The notes under the pieces were generated by a model. That model did no database searches, had not been told where the DNA came from, and worked only from the letters and a program-made list of their open reading frames with translations. A stretch of DNA of 41,928 nucleotides, from NCBI GenBank assembly GCA_046295175.1, contig JBKBNY010000020.1, positions 1 through 41,928 of the forward strand, in the 5' to 3' direction. Each line of letters starts with the position of its first letter. Within the stretch, counting starts at the first letter, position 1. This document shows, in pieces, positions 9,051 to 15,905 of this stretch. This DNA is from JALOLV01 sp046295175 (GTDB lineage: Bacteria; Bacteroidota; Bacteroidia; Cytophagales; Spirosomataceae). A program made the position numbers and the translations under genes.

Positions 9051-9488
9051 ATGAAAAAGCTAATAATAGCAACGATTCTACTAAGTACCTTTTTTATATC
9101 TTGTAGTCGGCAAGCCATAAAAATGAATTTCATCAAAGAGAAAGACAAAGATTTTGAGCAGATTTTGACCCTTGCCAAACAGCAAAAAAAAATTGTCTTT
9201 ATTGATGTCTATACCACTTGGTGTGGGCCTTGTAAGTGGATGGATGAAAACGTTTTTACAGATGCAAGAGTTGCCGAGAAATTCAATAAAAAGTTTATCA
9301 ATTACAAGATTGATGGAGAGTCTTTTGAGGGTGTCAATGTTGTGCTGAAATACAGCGTGGGAGCATATCCGACCTATATTTTTGTAAAACCAGACGGAAC
9401 TCCGCTGCACCGAATCGAAGGAATGATGGGTGCCGAAGGCTTGGTACAAGAAGCTGATTTTGCCGCTAATTTGTTGAAAAAGAAATGA
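9051..9488 (+). CDS. Thioredoxin family lipoprotein
   Basis: 145 residues from the ATG at 9051. The N-terminus is a lipoprotein signal (MKKLIIATILLSTFFISC, lipidated Cys at 18). A single thioredoxin domain follows with active site TTWCGPCK (Cys58, Cys61) and GAYPTYIF. It closely matches the first 140 residues of the upstream protein (shared FID-YTTWCGPCK, NVFT, FINYK, AYPTY), so the pair probably arose by tandem duplication; this copy lacks the helical arm and is membrane-anchored. A periplasmic thiol-disulfide role is expected. The gap to the upstream gene is only 49 bp and is filled by a REP-like palindrome, so the two are probably co-transcribed. Confidence 0.85.
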   Translation: MKKLIIATILLSTFFISCSRQAIKMNFIKEKDKDFEQILTLAKQQKKIVFIDVYTTWCGPCKWMDENVFTDARVAEKFNKKFINYKIDGESFEGVNVVLKYSVGAYPTYIFVKPDGTPLHRIEGMMGAEGLVQEADFAANLLKKK

Positions 9489-9520
9489 AAAATGCCCCCA
9501 CAAAATGTGAGGGCATTAGT
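9489..9520. terminator. Bidirectional terminator between thioredoxin and desaturase genes
   Basis: ATGCCCcCACA and TGTGaGGGCAT pair around an AAA loop (9492-9516). The minus-strand side continues ATTTTTCATTTC, a T-rich tail, so it works best for the desaturase gene. It lies between convergent genes and could serve both. Confidence 0.65.
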
Positions 9521-9552
9521 AGCAATAGTTAGTGTTTTAGGTTGTTTTAATG

Positions 9553-10386
9553 TTATTTACCCACTGGCGGGCGGTATTCTTCAAACGGAATAGAGAGCAA
9601 TCTGCTCATTTTTGAGTTTTCTTCGGGTTTCATGTGCGTATCTACTCCGTAAACCAACTTTTCTCTATCGAGAGTCATAAATGTTCCGAAAATTCTATCC
9701 CAAATCGAAAAAATATTGCCATAATTGGAATCTGTATAAGGCAGTACATAATGATGATGAACCTTGTGCATATCAGGCGACACAATCACCCAACTAATGG
9801 CGTTATCGAGCCATTTAGGAATCACAATATTAGCATGGTTAAACTGCGAAAGGAGTACCGAAAAAGCCTGATACATAAATATTAACCACATCGGGGCTCC
9901 AATCAAAATTGCTCCTGCCGATGTAAAAATAAATCTAAAAACACTTTCGCCTGGATGATGACGATTGGCCGATGTCGTATCAACGTTGGTGTCGGTGTGA
10001 TGAATCAAATGAAACTTCCACATCCACCTTACCTTATGCTCGGCCCAATGTACAAACCAAGCTCCAATCAAATCGAGTAAAAGTAAGCCAATGAGCATAT
10101 AAGCCCAAAGTGGCATTTCGGGAAGCCAATTCAGGATTCCGAAGTCATTGGCGGTTACCCACTCAATCATCGGATTTAAGACCAATAAAGCCAAGGCGAA
10201 ATTGATAACGATTGTAGTAAGTGTAAAGAAAATATTTGTAGCGGCGTGCGAGAGTTTATTGTACTGAAACTTGAAAAGCGGAATGGCACTCTCTACAATC
10301 CAGAAAAAGGCAATACCACCAGCCAGAATCGCACTGCGATGCGACGACGGAATGGTTTTAAAATATTCAACGACTTGTTCGAGCAT
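9553..10386 (-). CDS. Sterol desaturase / fatty acid hydroxylase family membrane protein
   Basis: 277 residues from the ATG at 10386. Membrane segments lie near 20-38, 50-72, 92-112 and 152-178. The di-iron histidine clusters of this superfamily are all present: HWAEH (113-117), HLIHH (126-130), RHHPGE (142-147), FNHAN (182-186) and MHKVHHH (206-212), with NYGNIFSIWDRIFGTF after the last. The family uses O2 and two irons to hydroxylate or desaturate lipids; the substrate cannot be read from sequence. Sterols are unlikely in this group, so a fatty acid, hopanoid, carotenoid or ether-lipid substrate is more plausible. The 36-bp longer frame (to 10422) adds nothing family-like. Confidence 0.88.
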   Translation of the reverse strand: MLEQVVEYFKTIPSSHRSAILAGGIAFFWIVESAIPLFKFQYNKLSHAATNIFFTLTTIVINFALALLVLNPMIEWVTANDFGILNWLPEMPLWAYMLIGLLLLDLIGAWFVHWAEHKVRWMWKFHLIHHTDTNVDTTSANRHHPGESVFRFIFTSAGAILIGAPMWLIFMYQAFSVLLSQFNHANIVIPKWLDNAISWVIVSPDMHKVHHHYVLPYTDSNYGNIFSIWDRIFGTFMTLDREKLVYGVDTHMKPEENSKMSRLLSIPFEEYRPPVGK

Positions 10387-10473
10387 AGTTTTAGGGTTTA
10401 ATGAATCTCCCAAAATTAACAAATCGTTTCTGAAAATGTTATTGATTTAAGTCAAAAATTTCTAAGAATGATG

Positions 10474-10481
10474 CAAAAATA
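10474..10481 (-). promoter_or_regulatory. -7 box TATTTTTG for the desaturase gene
   Basis: Reads TATTTTTGCATC on the minus strand, a full TAnnTTTG match 88 bp before the start codon. I see no TTTG at -33. Confidence 0.45.
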
Positions 10482-10541
10482 ATTTTGTCGGCGATTTTCT
10501 ATCCGAACGAGTTACAAACTCGTTCTACATGTAAATGAAAT

Positions 10542-10592
10542 ATTCCCCGCTTGGGTGGGGTGTCCCAGACGATAGTCGGGACGGGGTGGGTC
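10542..10592 (+). repeat. GC-rich hairpin element, copy 2
   Basis: The CCCCGC-TTGG-GTGGGG hairpin is followed by GTCCC-A-GAC-GATA-GTC-GGGAC and ACGGGGTGGGTC. Confidence 0.8.
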
Positions 10593-10665
10593 TTGCTACT
10601 GTTAATGAAGAAATCAGAGTTGTCAACTGAACGAGTTACAAACTCGTTCTACGTGTAAATGAAAT

Positions 10666-10715
10666 ATTCCCCGCTTGGGCGGGTGTCCCAGACGATAGTC
10701 GGGACGGGGTGGGTC
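10666..10715 (+). repeat. GC-rich hairpin element, copy 3
   Basis: The same as copy 2 but with one G missing in the first hairpin (GGGCGGGTG). Confidence 0.8.
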
Positions 10716-10780
10716 TTGCTTCGATTAATGAAGAAATCAGAACTCTCATCCGAAACGAGTTATAAACTCGTTCTACAAAC

Positions 10781-10814
10781 AAAGAACTCCTATCCGAGCC
10801 GAATAGGAGTTCTT
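10781..10814 (-). terminator. Terminator after atpG
   Basis: AAGAACTCCTAT pairs with ATAGGAGTTCTT around an 8-10 base loop. The minus strand continues TTTGTTTGTAG. It starts 28 bp past the atpG stop codon. Confidence 0.75.
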
Positions 10815-10841
10815 TATATTTATAAACTGGTAATTCAGAAA

Positions 10842-11723
10842 TTACTGAGCTTTCAAAGCTTCTGCACCACCCACGATTTCGAGGATTTCTTTCGTAATCG
10901 CTGCTTGGCGGCTACGGTTGTACTCAATCTTGAGATTGCGGAGTAATTCGTTGGCGTTATCGGTTGCTTTATCCATGGCGGTCATCCTTGCACCGTGTTC
11001 TGATGCGTTAGATTCAAGAACCGACTTGAATAATTGCATTTTGATTGCCTTTGGCATCAATTCTAATACAATTTCTTCTTCCGAAGGCTCAAACATATAA
11101 TCAGTTTTGCTGGTTTTAGCCTCTGATTTCTTCTCTACCAACGGTAGCATTTGTTCGTTACGGATGATTTGAGTTGCAACGTTTTTGAATTCGTTGTAAA
11201 TAATCTCAACCACATCGTATTTGCCTTCTGCAAAAGCCTCCATTACCGACTCTGCCGCAGTACGTGCCGCCGCAAAGCTAAGGTTTTGGAAGATTCCCAT
11301 GTATTCAGAATTTACCTTTAATCCACGACGTTGGAACGCCTCGCCACCTTTTTTACCTAATGCAAGTATTTCTACATTGCCTTTGGCATTTTGGCTGGCA
11401 TATTTTTCGTTGATTAACGCAACAGTTGCCTTGATAATGTTAGAATTGAAAGCCCCACAAAGACCTCTATCAGAAGTTACGACTACGATTAAGACTTTCT
11501 CAATCGAGCGAACTTGCGTATAAGGACTCGTAGTACCAACTTCTGTATTGGCAGATACAGTCGAAATTAATTCATTCAACTTCGTAGCGTACGGACGCAT
11601 CTGTAAGATAGCATCTTGAGCACGACGCAATTTAGCCGCCGAAACCATTTTCATGGCTTTGGTGATTTGTGTTGTTGAATTAACCGACGTAATTCTATTT
11701 CGTACTTCTTTTAATGAAGGCAT
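10842..11723 (-). CDS. atpG: ATP synthase F1 gamma subunit
   Basis: 293 residues, normal for the family. The gamma subunit is the central rotor shaft of F1, transmitting rotation from the membrane c-ring to the catalytic beta subunits. The conserved N-terminal helix (KEVRNRITSVNSTTQITKAMKMVSAAKLRRAQ), the VTSDRGLCGAFNSN Rossmann segment and the C-terminal helix (ATDNANELLRNLKIEYNRSRQAAITKEILEIVGGAEAL) are all present. atpA lies 113 bp upstream in the same direction, separated by an unusual 12-bp-stem hairpin, so co-transcription is likely but possibly attenuated. A strong terminator follows. Confidence 0.98.
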   Translation of the reverse strand: MPSLKEVRNRITSVNSTTQITKAMKMVSAAKLRRAQDAILQMRPYATKLNELISTVSANTEVGTTSPYTQVRSIEKVLIVVVTSDRGLCGAFNSNIIKATVALINEKYASQNAKGNVEILALGKKGGEAFQRRGLKVNSEYMGIFQNLSFAAARTAAESVMEAFAEGKYDVVEIIYNEFKNVATQIIRNEQMLPLVEKKSEAKTSKTDYMFEPSEEEIVLELMPKAIKMQLFKSVLESNASEHGARMTAMDKATDNANELLRNLKIEYNRSRQAAITKEILEIVGGAEALKAQ

Positions 11724-11764
11724 GATTTTTTGTCAGTTTTGAGTTTCAAGCGACTTTCGCTACA

Positions 11765-11811
11765 GTTTCAGAGTTTAAAAGAAATAGATTTTAACTTTAA
11801 AACTCTGAAAC
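11765..11811. promoter_or_regulatory. Large hairpin between atpA and atpG
   Basis: GTTTCAGAGTTT (11765-11776) pairs perfectly with AAACTCTGAAAC (11800-11811). There is no clean T-run. This could be an attenuator, an mRNA-stability element or a processing site between the two subunit genes. Confidence 0.5.
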
Positions 11812-11836
11812 TCTCAAACTATGTAACTTCAAACTA

Positions 11837-13411
11837 TTAATATTTTGCTGCTACTTCTTTTCCAACTTTCTTGATAGTATCAGTAAGGGCATCGTCCAAT
11901 TTGCCTTTTGCCAAACCTTCGATAACCTCTGGGTTCGATGCTTTCAAGATTGTGATGAATTCTGATTCGAATTCTTTCACACGGTTTACTGGTACAGTAT
12001 CAAGAACACCATTGATAGAAGCATAGATGATAGCAACTTGCTCACCAACAGGAGTCGGAGAGAATTGTCCTTGCTTCAAAATCTCTTGGTTTTTACGACC
12101 ACGGTCAATCGTCAATTTTGTAGAGGCATCAAGGTCAGAACCGAACTTCGCAAAGGCTTCCAACTCACGGAACTGTGCTTGGTCAAGTTTCAAAGTGCCC
12201 GCAACTTTCTTCATTGACTTGATTTGGGCGTTACCACCTACACGCGATACCGAGATACCTACGTTGATGGCCGGACGGATACCTGCGTTAAACAAGTTAG
12301 ATTCCAAGAAAATCTGACCGTCGGTGATAGAGATAACGTTTGTCGGGATATAGGCCGAAACGTCACCCGCTTGTGTTTCGATGATTGGAAGAGCTGTTAA
12401 CGAACCACCACCTTTTACTTTACCTTTCAACGAAGGCGGAAGGTCGTTCATGCTTGCAGCAATCGAGTCATCGGTTGTGATTTTTGCGGCACGCTCCAAT
12501 AAGCGGCTGTGTAGGTAGAATACGTCACCTGGGTATGCCTCACGTCCTGGCGGGCGACGAAGCAACAATGATACCTCACGATACGAAACGGCTTGTTTCG
12601 ACAAGTCATCGTAGATAACCAATGCAGGGCGACCTGTATCACGGAAATACTCACCGATGGCTGCACCCGTAAACGGAGCAAAGAACTGCATCGGCGATGG
12701 GTCTGATGCACCAGCCGCAACGATTACAGTGTAATCCATCGCACCGTATTTGCGAAGCGTCTGCTCTACTTGTTTGATAGTAGAAGCCTTCTGTCCGCAA
12801 GCTACGTAGATACAATATACTGGTTCGCCTTTATCGTAGAATTCTTTTTGATTAATGATTGTATCGATACAAACAGCAGTTTTACCTGTTTGACGGTCGC
12901 CGATAACCAACTCACGCTGACCACGACCGATTGGAATCATGGCATCAATCGCTTTGATACCTGTCTGAAGAGGCTCTGTTACAGGCTGACGGTAGATAAC
13001 ACCCGGTGCTTTACGCTCCAAAGGCATCTCAAAAGTTTCGCCTTGGATTGGGCCGTTACCATCAATTGGCTCGGCAAGTGTGTTTACAACACGACCTACG
13101 ATACCATCACCTACTTTTACAGAAGCGATTTCGCCCGTACGTTTAACAGTTGCACCTTCTTTGATTTCAGAAGAATCACCCAACAATACCGCTCCTACGT
13201 TATCTTCTTCGAGGTTAAGGGCAAGAGCTTTGAGTCCGTTTTCGAACGCCAACAACTCACCTGCCTGTACTTTTGATAAACCATAGATACGTGCCACACC
13301 GTCACCGATTTGAAGCACGGTACCAACTTCTTCGAGTTCAGCTTCGGTTCTTGCACCTGCTAATTGTTCACGCAAGATTGCCGAAACCTCATCTGGTCTA
13401 ACTGATGCCAT
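11837..13411 (-). CDS. atpA: ATP synthase F1 alpha subunit
   Basis: 524 residues, full length. Alpha forms the alpha3beta3 hexamer of F1 and binds regulatory nucleotide. The P-loop GDRQTGKT lies at 171-178, the family signature PAINVGISVSRVGG follows further on (its Arg is the arginine finger to beta), and the C-terminal helical domain is intact. The start MASVRPDEVSAILREQL is the usual one for Bacteroidota. It has a -7 box (13548) about 135 bp upstream and no atpH before it. In many bacteria atpH directly precedes atpA; here the next upstream gene is unrelated and 770 bp away, so the rest of the operon must be elsewhere. Confidence 0.98.
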   Translation of the reverse strand: MASVRPDEVSAILREQLAGARTEAELEEVGTVLQIGDGVARIYGLSKVQAGELLAFENGLKALALNLEEDNVGAVLLGDSSEIKEGATVKRTGEIASVKVGDGIVGRVVNTLAEPIDGNGPIQGETFEMPLERKAPGVIYRQPVTEPLQTGIKAIDAMIPIGRGQRELVIGDRQTGKTAVCIDTIINQKEFYDKGEPVYCIYVACGQKASTIKQVEQTLRKYGAMDYTVIVAAGASDPSPMQFFAPFTGAAIGEYFRDTGRPALVIYDDLSKQAVSYREVSLLLRRPPGREAYPGDVFYLHSRLLERAAKITTDDSIAASMNDLPPSLKGKVKGGGSLTALPIIETQAGDVSAYIPTNVISITDGQIFLESNLFNAGIRPAINVGISVSRVGGNAQIKSMKKVAGTLKLDQAQFRELEAFAKFGSDLDASTKLTIDRGRKNQEILKQGQFSPTPVGEQVAIIYASINGVLDTVPVNRVKEFESEFITILKASNPEVIEGLAKGKLDDALTDTIKKVGKEVAAKY

Positions 13412-13450
13412 ATATAAAAATGTTTCGAGTTTGATTATTTAGGGGAAATT

Positions 13451-13520
13451 CAGTTTCTGGCTTCTTGTTGCTGGTAGCTGGATTTTGTTTTTCCAGAGAC
13501 CAGAAGCTAACGACCAGCGT
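13451..13520. repeat. CTGGCTTCTTG-type repeat in the atpA leader
   Basis: Includes TCTGGCTTCTTGTT (13456-13469), the same 14 bases as in the glycosyltransferase gene at 20306-20319, and the arms CTGGTAGCTGG / CCAGAGACCAG, which can fold on each other. It lies within the probable 5' leader of atpA. Confidence 0.55.
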
Positions 13521-13547
13521 CCCGTACACCCCTTTTGTTTTCGGGTG

Positions 13548-13555
13548 CAAAATTA
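13548..13555 (-). promoter_or_regulatory. -7 box TAATTTTG for atpA
   Basis: A full TAnnTTTG match followed by CACC on the minus strand. It implies a leader of about 130 bases holding the repeat at 13451-13520. Confidence 0.5.
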
Positions 13556-13902
13556 CGACATAATTTTAATAATTCCGATATTTTAAAACTTTTTTAGTCG
13601 TTTTTTTTGGATTATTTTTATATCGCCCCCAAAACCCAACTGCACGATGTTTTCGGGCGAATAAATAAATTGCTGCATCACAAAATGATATTCTGAAAAT
13701 GCTCAAAATTCGGTAGATTGATTAAGTTTTTAAGGATTTTGGTATCGAAAAGATTCATTTTGGGTTTTGATGGTTGTACTTTTTATGGCGTGGTATTTAC
13801 ACTAATTTTTGATGCAGATTGGTAAATCAGAAAAGTGTTTGGGTGCGTAATTATTGAATAAAAGCAAGAAATTGAGGTTTTGAGTAATACCTAAACGGAT
13901 GA

Positions 13903-14120
13903 TGGCTCAGCCAAACCCTCGGGTATATTCAAGTATTTTCACTCTATGCCTCAAAAAAGCAACTGTTCAAAATCAAGAAAGACAAAAAGCACGTTTTACC
14001 ATTGCTCGAAGAAAAAAAAGTAAAAGCCAATCAGTATTTATCAGATACCAAAATAGCATACAGTGCCGAAGATAATATTATCGAATTATTGCGATTTTAT
14101 AATGATTTGAAAAGAAGACA
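13903..14120 (+). pseudogene. C-terminal remnant of a Bacteroidota protein gene
   Basis: The frame reads VFSLYASKKQLFKIKKDKK, then LLEEKKVKANQYLSDTK and IIELLRFYNDL. This resembles the C-terminal ends of a widespread group of exported Bacteroidota proteins (lysine-rich KKDKK..LL.EKK..., then ...L..FYNDL). A stop lies just upstream at 13900 and there is no start region, so only the tail remains. The family match is from memory and not named. Confidence 0.45.
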
Positions 14121-14176
14121 GTTTATTCTTTTGATTTATATAATTGAGTACTTTTCTTTGTTCAACCACCAATACA

Positions 14177-15013
14177 TCACTTACTTAAACTCACCTTATA
14201 AATCTTGCGTTGCTCGTTTGTTACAATAAAATCGGTGTTGTTGATATACGCCAATGCTTCGACTTGCCCACGCCCAATTTTGATGCAATTTTTGGGCTTT
14301 GAGAAATCAATTTTACCTTCTGAAGTCTCAAAAACGAAGATTTTGCCGTAAGTAAGTAGGGCAAATTGCTTTCCGTCGGGGCTGATGTCGGCTGCTGTTA
14401 CTGGGGTTTTGAGGTAGATGCTGTCTTTTACAGTTATGGCGTAGTTACCTGCTTTGGCGGGTATTTCGTAGAGCTTAGTGGTGCGGTCGGTGCGGTCCCA
14501 ACTTTTTGAGAAGAGATAAAGTTTATCGTTTGTCCAGAAGAATGCTTCACAGTCGAAAATTCTCTTATGAGCCGGAAAAGTGCTTTGGTCGGCGTAATGA
14601 AAAGTTATTTTTTCGGATACCCCATTCTTAAATTTATAAATCGCCAAATCCTTACGGCTCTGCGTGTTATTTCCAAAATCTCCGATATAAATATTGCCTT
14701 CATGGTCTTTGGCGAGGTCTTCCCAATCTACATTGATGGCATCGTTCACTGCCAAAGTATCATAAACTCTACCGTTTTCGCCAATCATATACAATTCAGG
14801 ATTTCCGCCGCTATCGTCGTGAGTCCAATAATACCCTTCTTGCCAAGCGGTAGCAAGTCCAGAGTTTTCGTTGATGCACTCGGGCAATTCACCGGTTTTT
14901 GTGATGGTGTATTGAGATTTTGCTTTGGTAAATCCGCTTTTTCTGACCTCTGGATTACAACTACAAGTAGCGGTTTTGAGGGCAAAAAGCATCATGTATA
15001 ATTTGAATAGCAT
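14177..15013 (-). CDS. Exported beta-propeller-like protein, function unknown
   Basis: 278 residues. The N-terminus (MLFKLYMMLFALKTATCSC) is a short hydrophobic export signal, possibly a weak lipoprotein signal. The body has blade-like repeats: SGLATAWQEGYYWTHDDSGGNPELYMI, DWEDLAKDHEGNIYIGDFGNN, FDCEAFFWTNDKLYLFSKSW, TAADISPDGKQFALLTYGKIFVFE and VEALAYINNTDFIVTNEQRKIYKV. The W-E-D-L and D-x-G-N-x-Y-x-x-D motifs resemble SdiA-regulated/NHL-type six-bladed propellers. No enzyme residues stand out. A binding or sensing role at the cell surface is a guess. Confidence 0.7.
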   Translation of the reverse strand: MLFKLYMMLFALKTATCSCNPEVRKSGFTKAKSQYTITKTGELPECINENSGLATAWQEGYYWTHDDSGGNPELYMIGENGRVYDTLAVNDAINVDWEDLAKDHEGNIYIGDFGNNTQSRKDLAIYKFKNGVSEKITFHYADQSTFPAHKRIFDCEAFFWTNDKLYLFSKSWDRTDRTTKLYEIPAKAGNYAITVKDSIYLKTPVTAADISPDGKQFALLTYGKIFVFETSEGKIDFSKPKNCIKIGRGQVEALAYINNTDFIVTNEQRKIYKVSLSK

Positions 15014-15072
15014 ATAATTTTGTGGTTTGTAGATGACTAAATAGTGAGTTCCTTTTTATATGTATCCCCGTC

Positions 15073-15214
15073 ATTTATAGTCCGTGAAATAACTTCCCTC
15101 AAAAAACCGTGACACGGCTAAACCATAATAGCCTGATTTTCAATGTTAAAGGTTCGAGCCGTGCCACGGATTCTATCCCTTATTTTTAACTACGTTATTT
15201 CACAATCTATAAAT
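15073..15214. repeat. 142-bp nested inverted-repeat element (MITE-like)
   Basis: Outer arms 15073-15093 and 15194-15214 match at 18 of 21 positions (ATTTATAG...GTGAAATAAC and its complement). Inner arms CCGTGACACGGCT (15107) and AGCCGTGCCACGG (15157) match at 12 of 13. Each inner arm is also a small palindrome. Confidence 0.7.
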
Positions 15215-15232
15215 AACAAATACCTCACAGGC

Positions 15233-15287
15233 ATTCCCCGCTTGGGCGGGGTGGATGCCCGACGATAGTCGGCAGACGGGGTGGGTC
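15233..15287 (+). repeat. GC-rich hairpin element, copy 4
   Basis: The CCCCGC-TTGG-GCGGGG hairpin is followed by a second hairpin TGCC-C-GAC-GATA-GTC-GGCA, then GACGGGGTGGGTC. The outer stem of the second hairpin differs from copies 2 and 3 on both arms, keeping the pairing. Confidence 0.8.
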
Positions 15288-15450
15288 TTTTAAAGTTGAT
15301 AAATAGTATTACTCAAACTATTAAATTGGATACGCAAGAAAACAAAAAACGTGCTGATTTGCAAAAGAAAAAATATGATGATTAAGGTAGTTATTCCAAC
15401 TGTTTACGAATAAAAAAAGTCTATATAGAAGAAATAATATAAAATCGAAT

Positions 15451-15840
15451 ATGTATAAAATATCTGTATTTTTCTTACTATTTAGTACTTTGTCGTGCAA
15501 AAAAACATCTGTTGAAATAAATGCTTTTAATAGCCAGCTATCTTCGAAGTTATGTATTGTTGATACTTATAACTACGACTCTATTGTAGAAAAGGAGACT
15601 TTTAAGAATGTAGAAGGTGAGATTTTTGAGAAGAAAGGATATAATTTCTACGTTTATTACATTAAGATTAACAATTATTTGTATTCATCATGCCAGATTA
15701 CAGAATCATTGAGAAAAGATAAAACAAAAGTTGTTTTAGATGGTATATCTTATCAATTGGTTATAAACTGTAAAAATAATAACCCTTGTGCTTCTTTAGA
15801 AGCATTCCCTCTATTTATAAGTAAAATTACTAAAAAGTGA
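15451..15840 (+). CDS. Small hypothetical lipoprotein
   Basis: 129 residues with a clear lipoprotein signal (MYKISVFFLLFSTLSC, lipid Cys at 16). The mature part is polar with three further cysteines beyond the lipidated one and SSCQIT / VINCKNNNPC. I recognise no family. Its codons are more AT-rich than the surrounding genes, which suggests recent acquisition or weak expression. It stands alone: a repeat-rich spacer lies upstream, a terminator directly downstream. Confidence 0.65.
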   Translation: MYKISVFFLLFSTLSCKKTSVEINAFNSQLSSKLCIVDTYNYDSIVEKETFKNVEGEIFEKKGYNFYVYYIKINNYLYSSCQITESLRKDKTKVVLDGISYQLVINCKNNNPCASLEAFPLFISKITKK

Positions 15841-15841
15841 A

Positions 15842-15872
15842 AGAGAAAACCTATTTATGATTTTCTCTTTTT
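15842..15872 (+). terminator. Terminator after the small lipoprotein gene
   Basis: AGAGAAAA pairs with TTTTCTCT around an 11-base loop, followed by TTTTC. It starts directly after the stop codon. Confidence 0.75.
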
Positions 15873-15905
15873 CATGAAATTAATAGTTTTATATCTTTCG
15901 GTTTC

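Larger units (their letters stand above)
10505..10776. repeat. 124-bp tandem repeat, 2.2 copies
   Basis: Units begin at 10505, 10629 and 10752 (partial). Each full unit is a GAACGAGTTACAAACTCGTTC palindrome, a short spacer, the GC-rich hairpin element, then TCTTGCT and a GTTAATGAAGAAATCAGA tail. The third unit stops after the palindrome. Confidence 0.85.
10387..10841. other. 455-bp repeat-filled spacer between desaturase and atpG
   Basis: Holds a -7 box for the desaturase gene at 10474, two and a bit copies of a 124-bp tandem unit (10505-10776) and the atpG terminator at 10781. No ORF is convincing. Confidence 0.8.
13412..14176. other. 765-bp spacer upstream of atpA
   Basis: Contains the atpA leader with a TTCTTG-rich repeat (13451-13520), a -7 box, an AT-rich stretch without features (13560-13900) and a protein-gene remnant (13903-14120). 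Confidence 0.6.
15014..15450. other. 437-bp spacer with two structured repeats
   Basis: Contains the 142-bp nested inverted repeat (15073-15214) and copy 4 of the GC-rich element (15233-15287). A short open stretch ending ...LQKKKYDD (stop at 15382) could be a gene tail but is too short to call. Confidence 0.7.

Noticed and set aside
5253..9488. Thioredoxin cluster as a cytochrome c maturation locus
   Set aside because: No ccm/ccs genes or haem-handling motifs are present; only the fold is shared.
10505..10776. Tandem repeats as a CRISPR array
   Set aside because: Units are 124 bp and fully repeated, with no unique spacers and no cas genes.
12770..13276. 168-codon plus-strand frame opposite atpA
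   Set aside because: It is a mirror of the strongly conserved atpA coding sequence and has no family features.
15150..15170. GGTTCGAGCC resembling a tRNA T-arm
   Set aside because: No acceptor stem or anticodon arm can be folded around it; it is part of the 142-bp inverted repeat.
15300..15384. Short frame ending LQKKKYDD before the small lipoprotein
   Set aside because: Only about 34 codons, no start region and no family; too little to call a gene or remnant.
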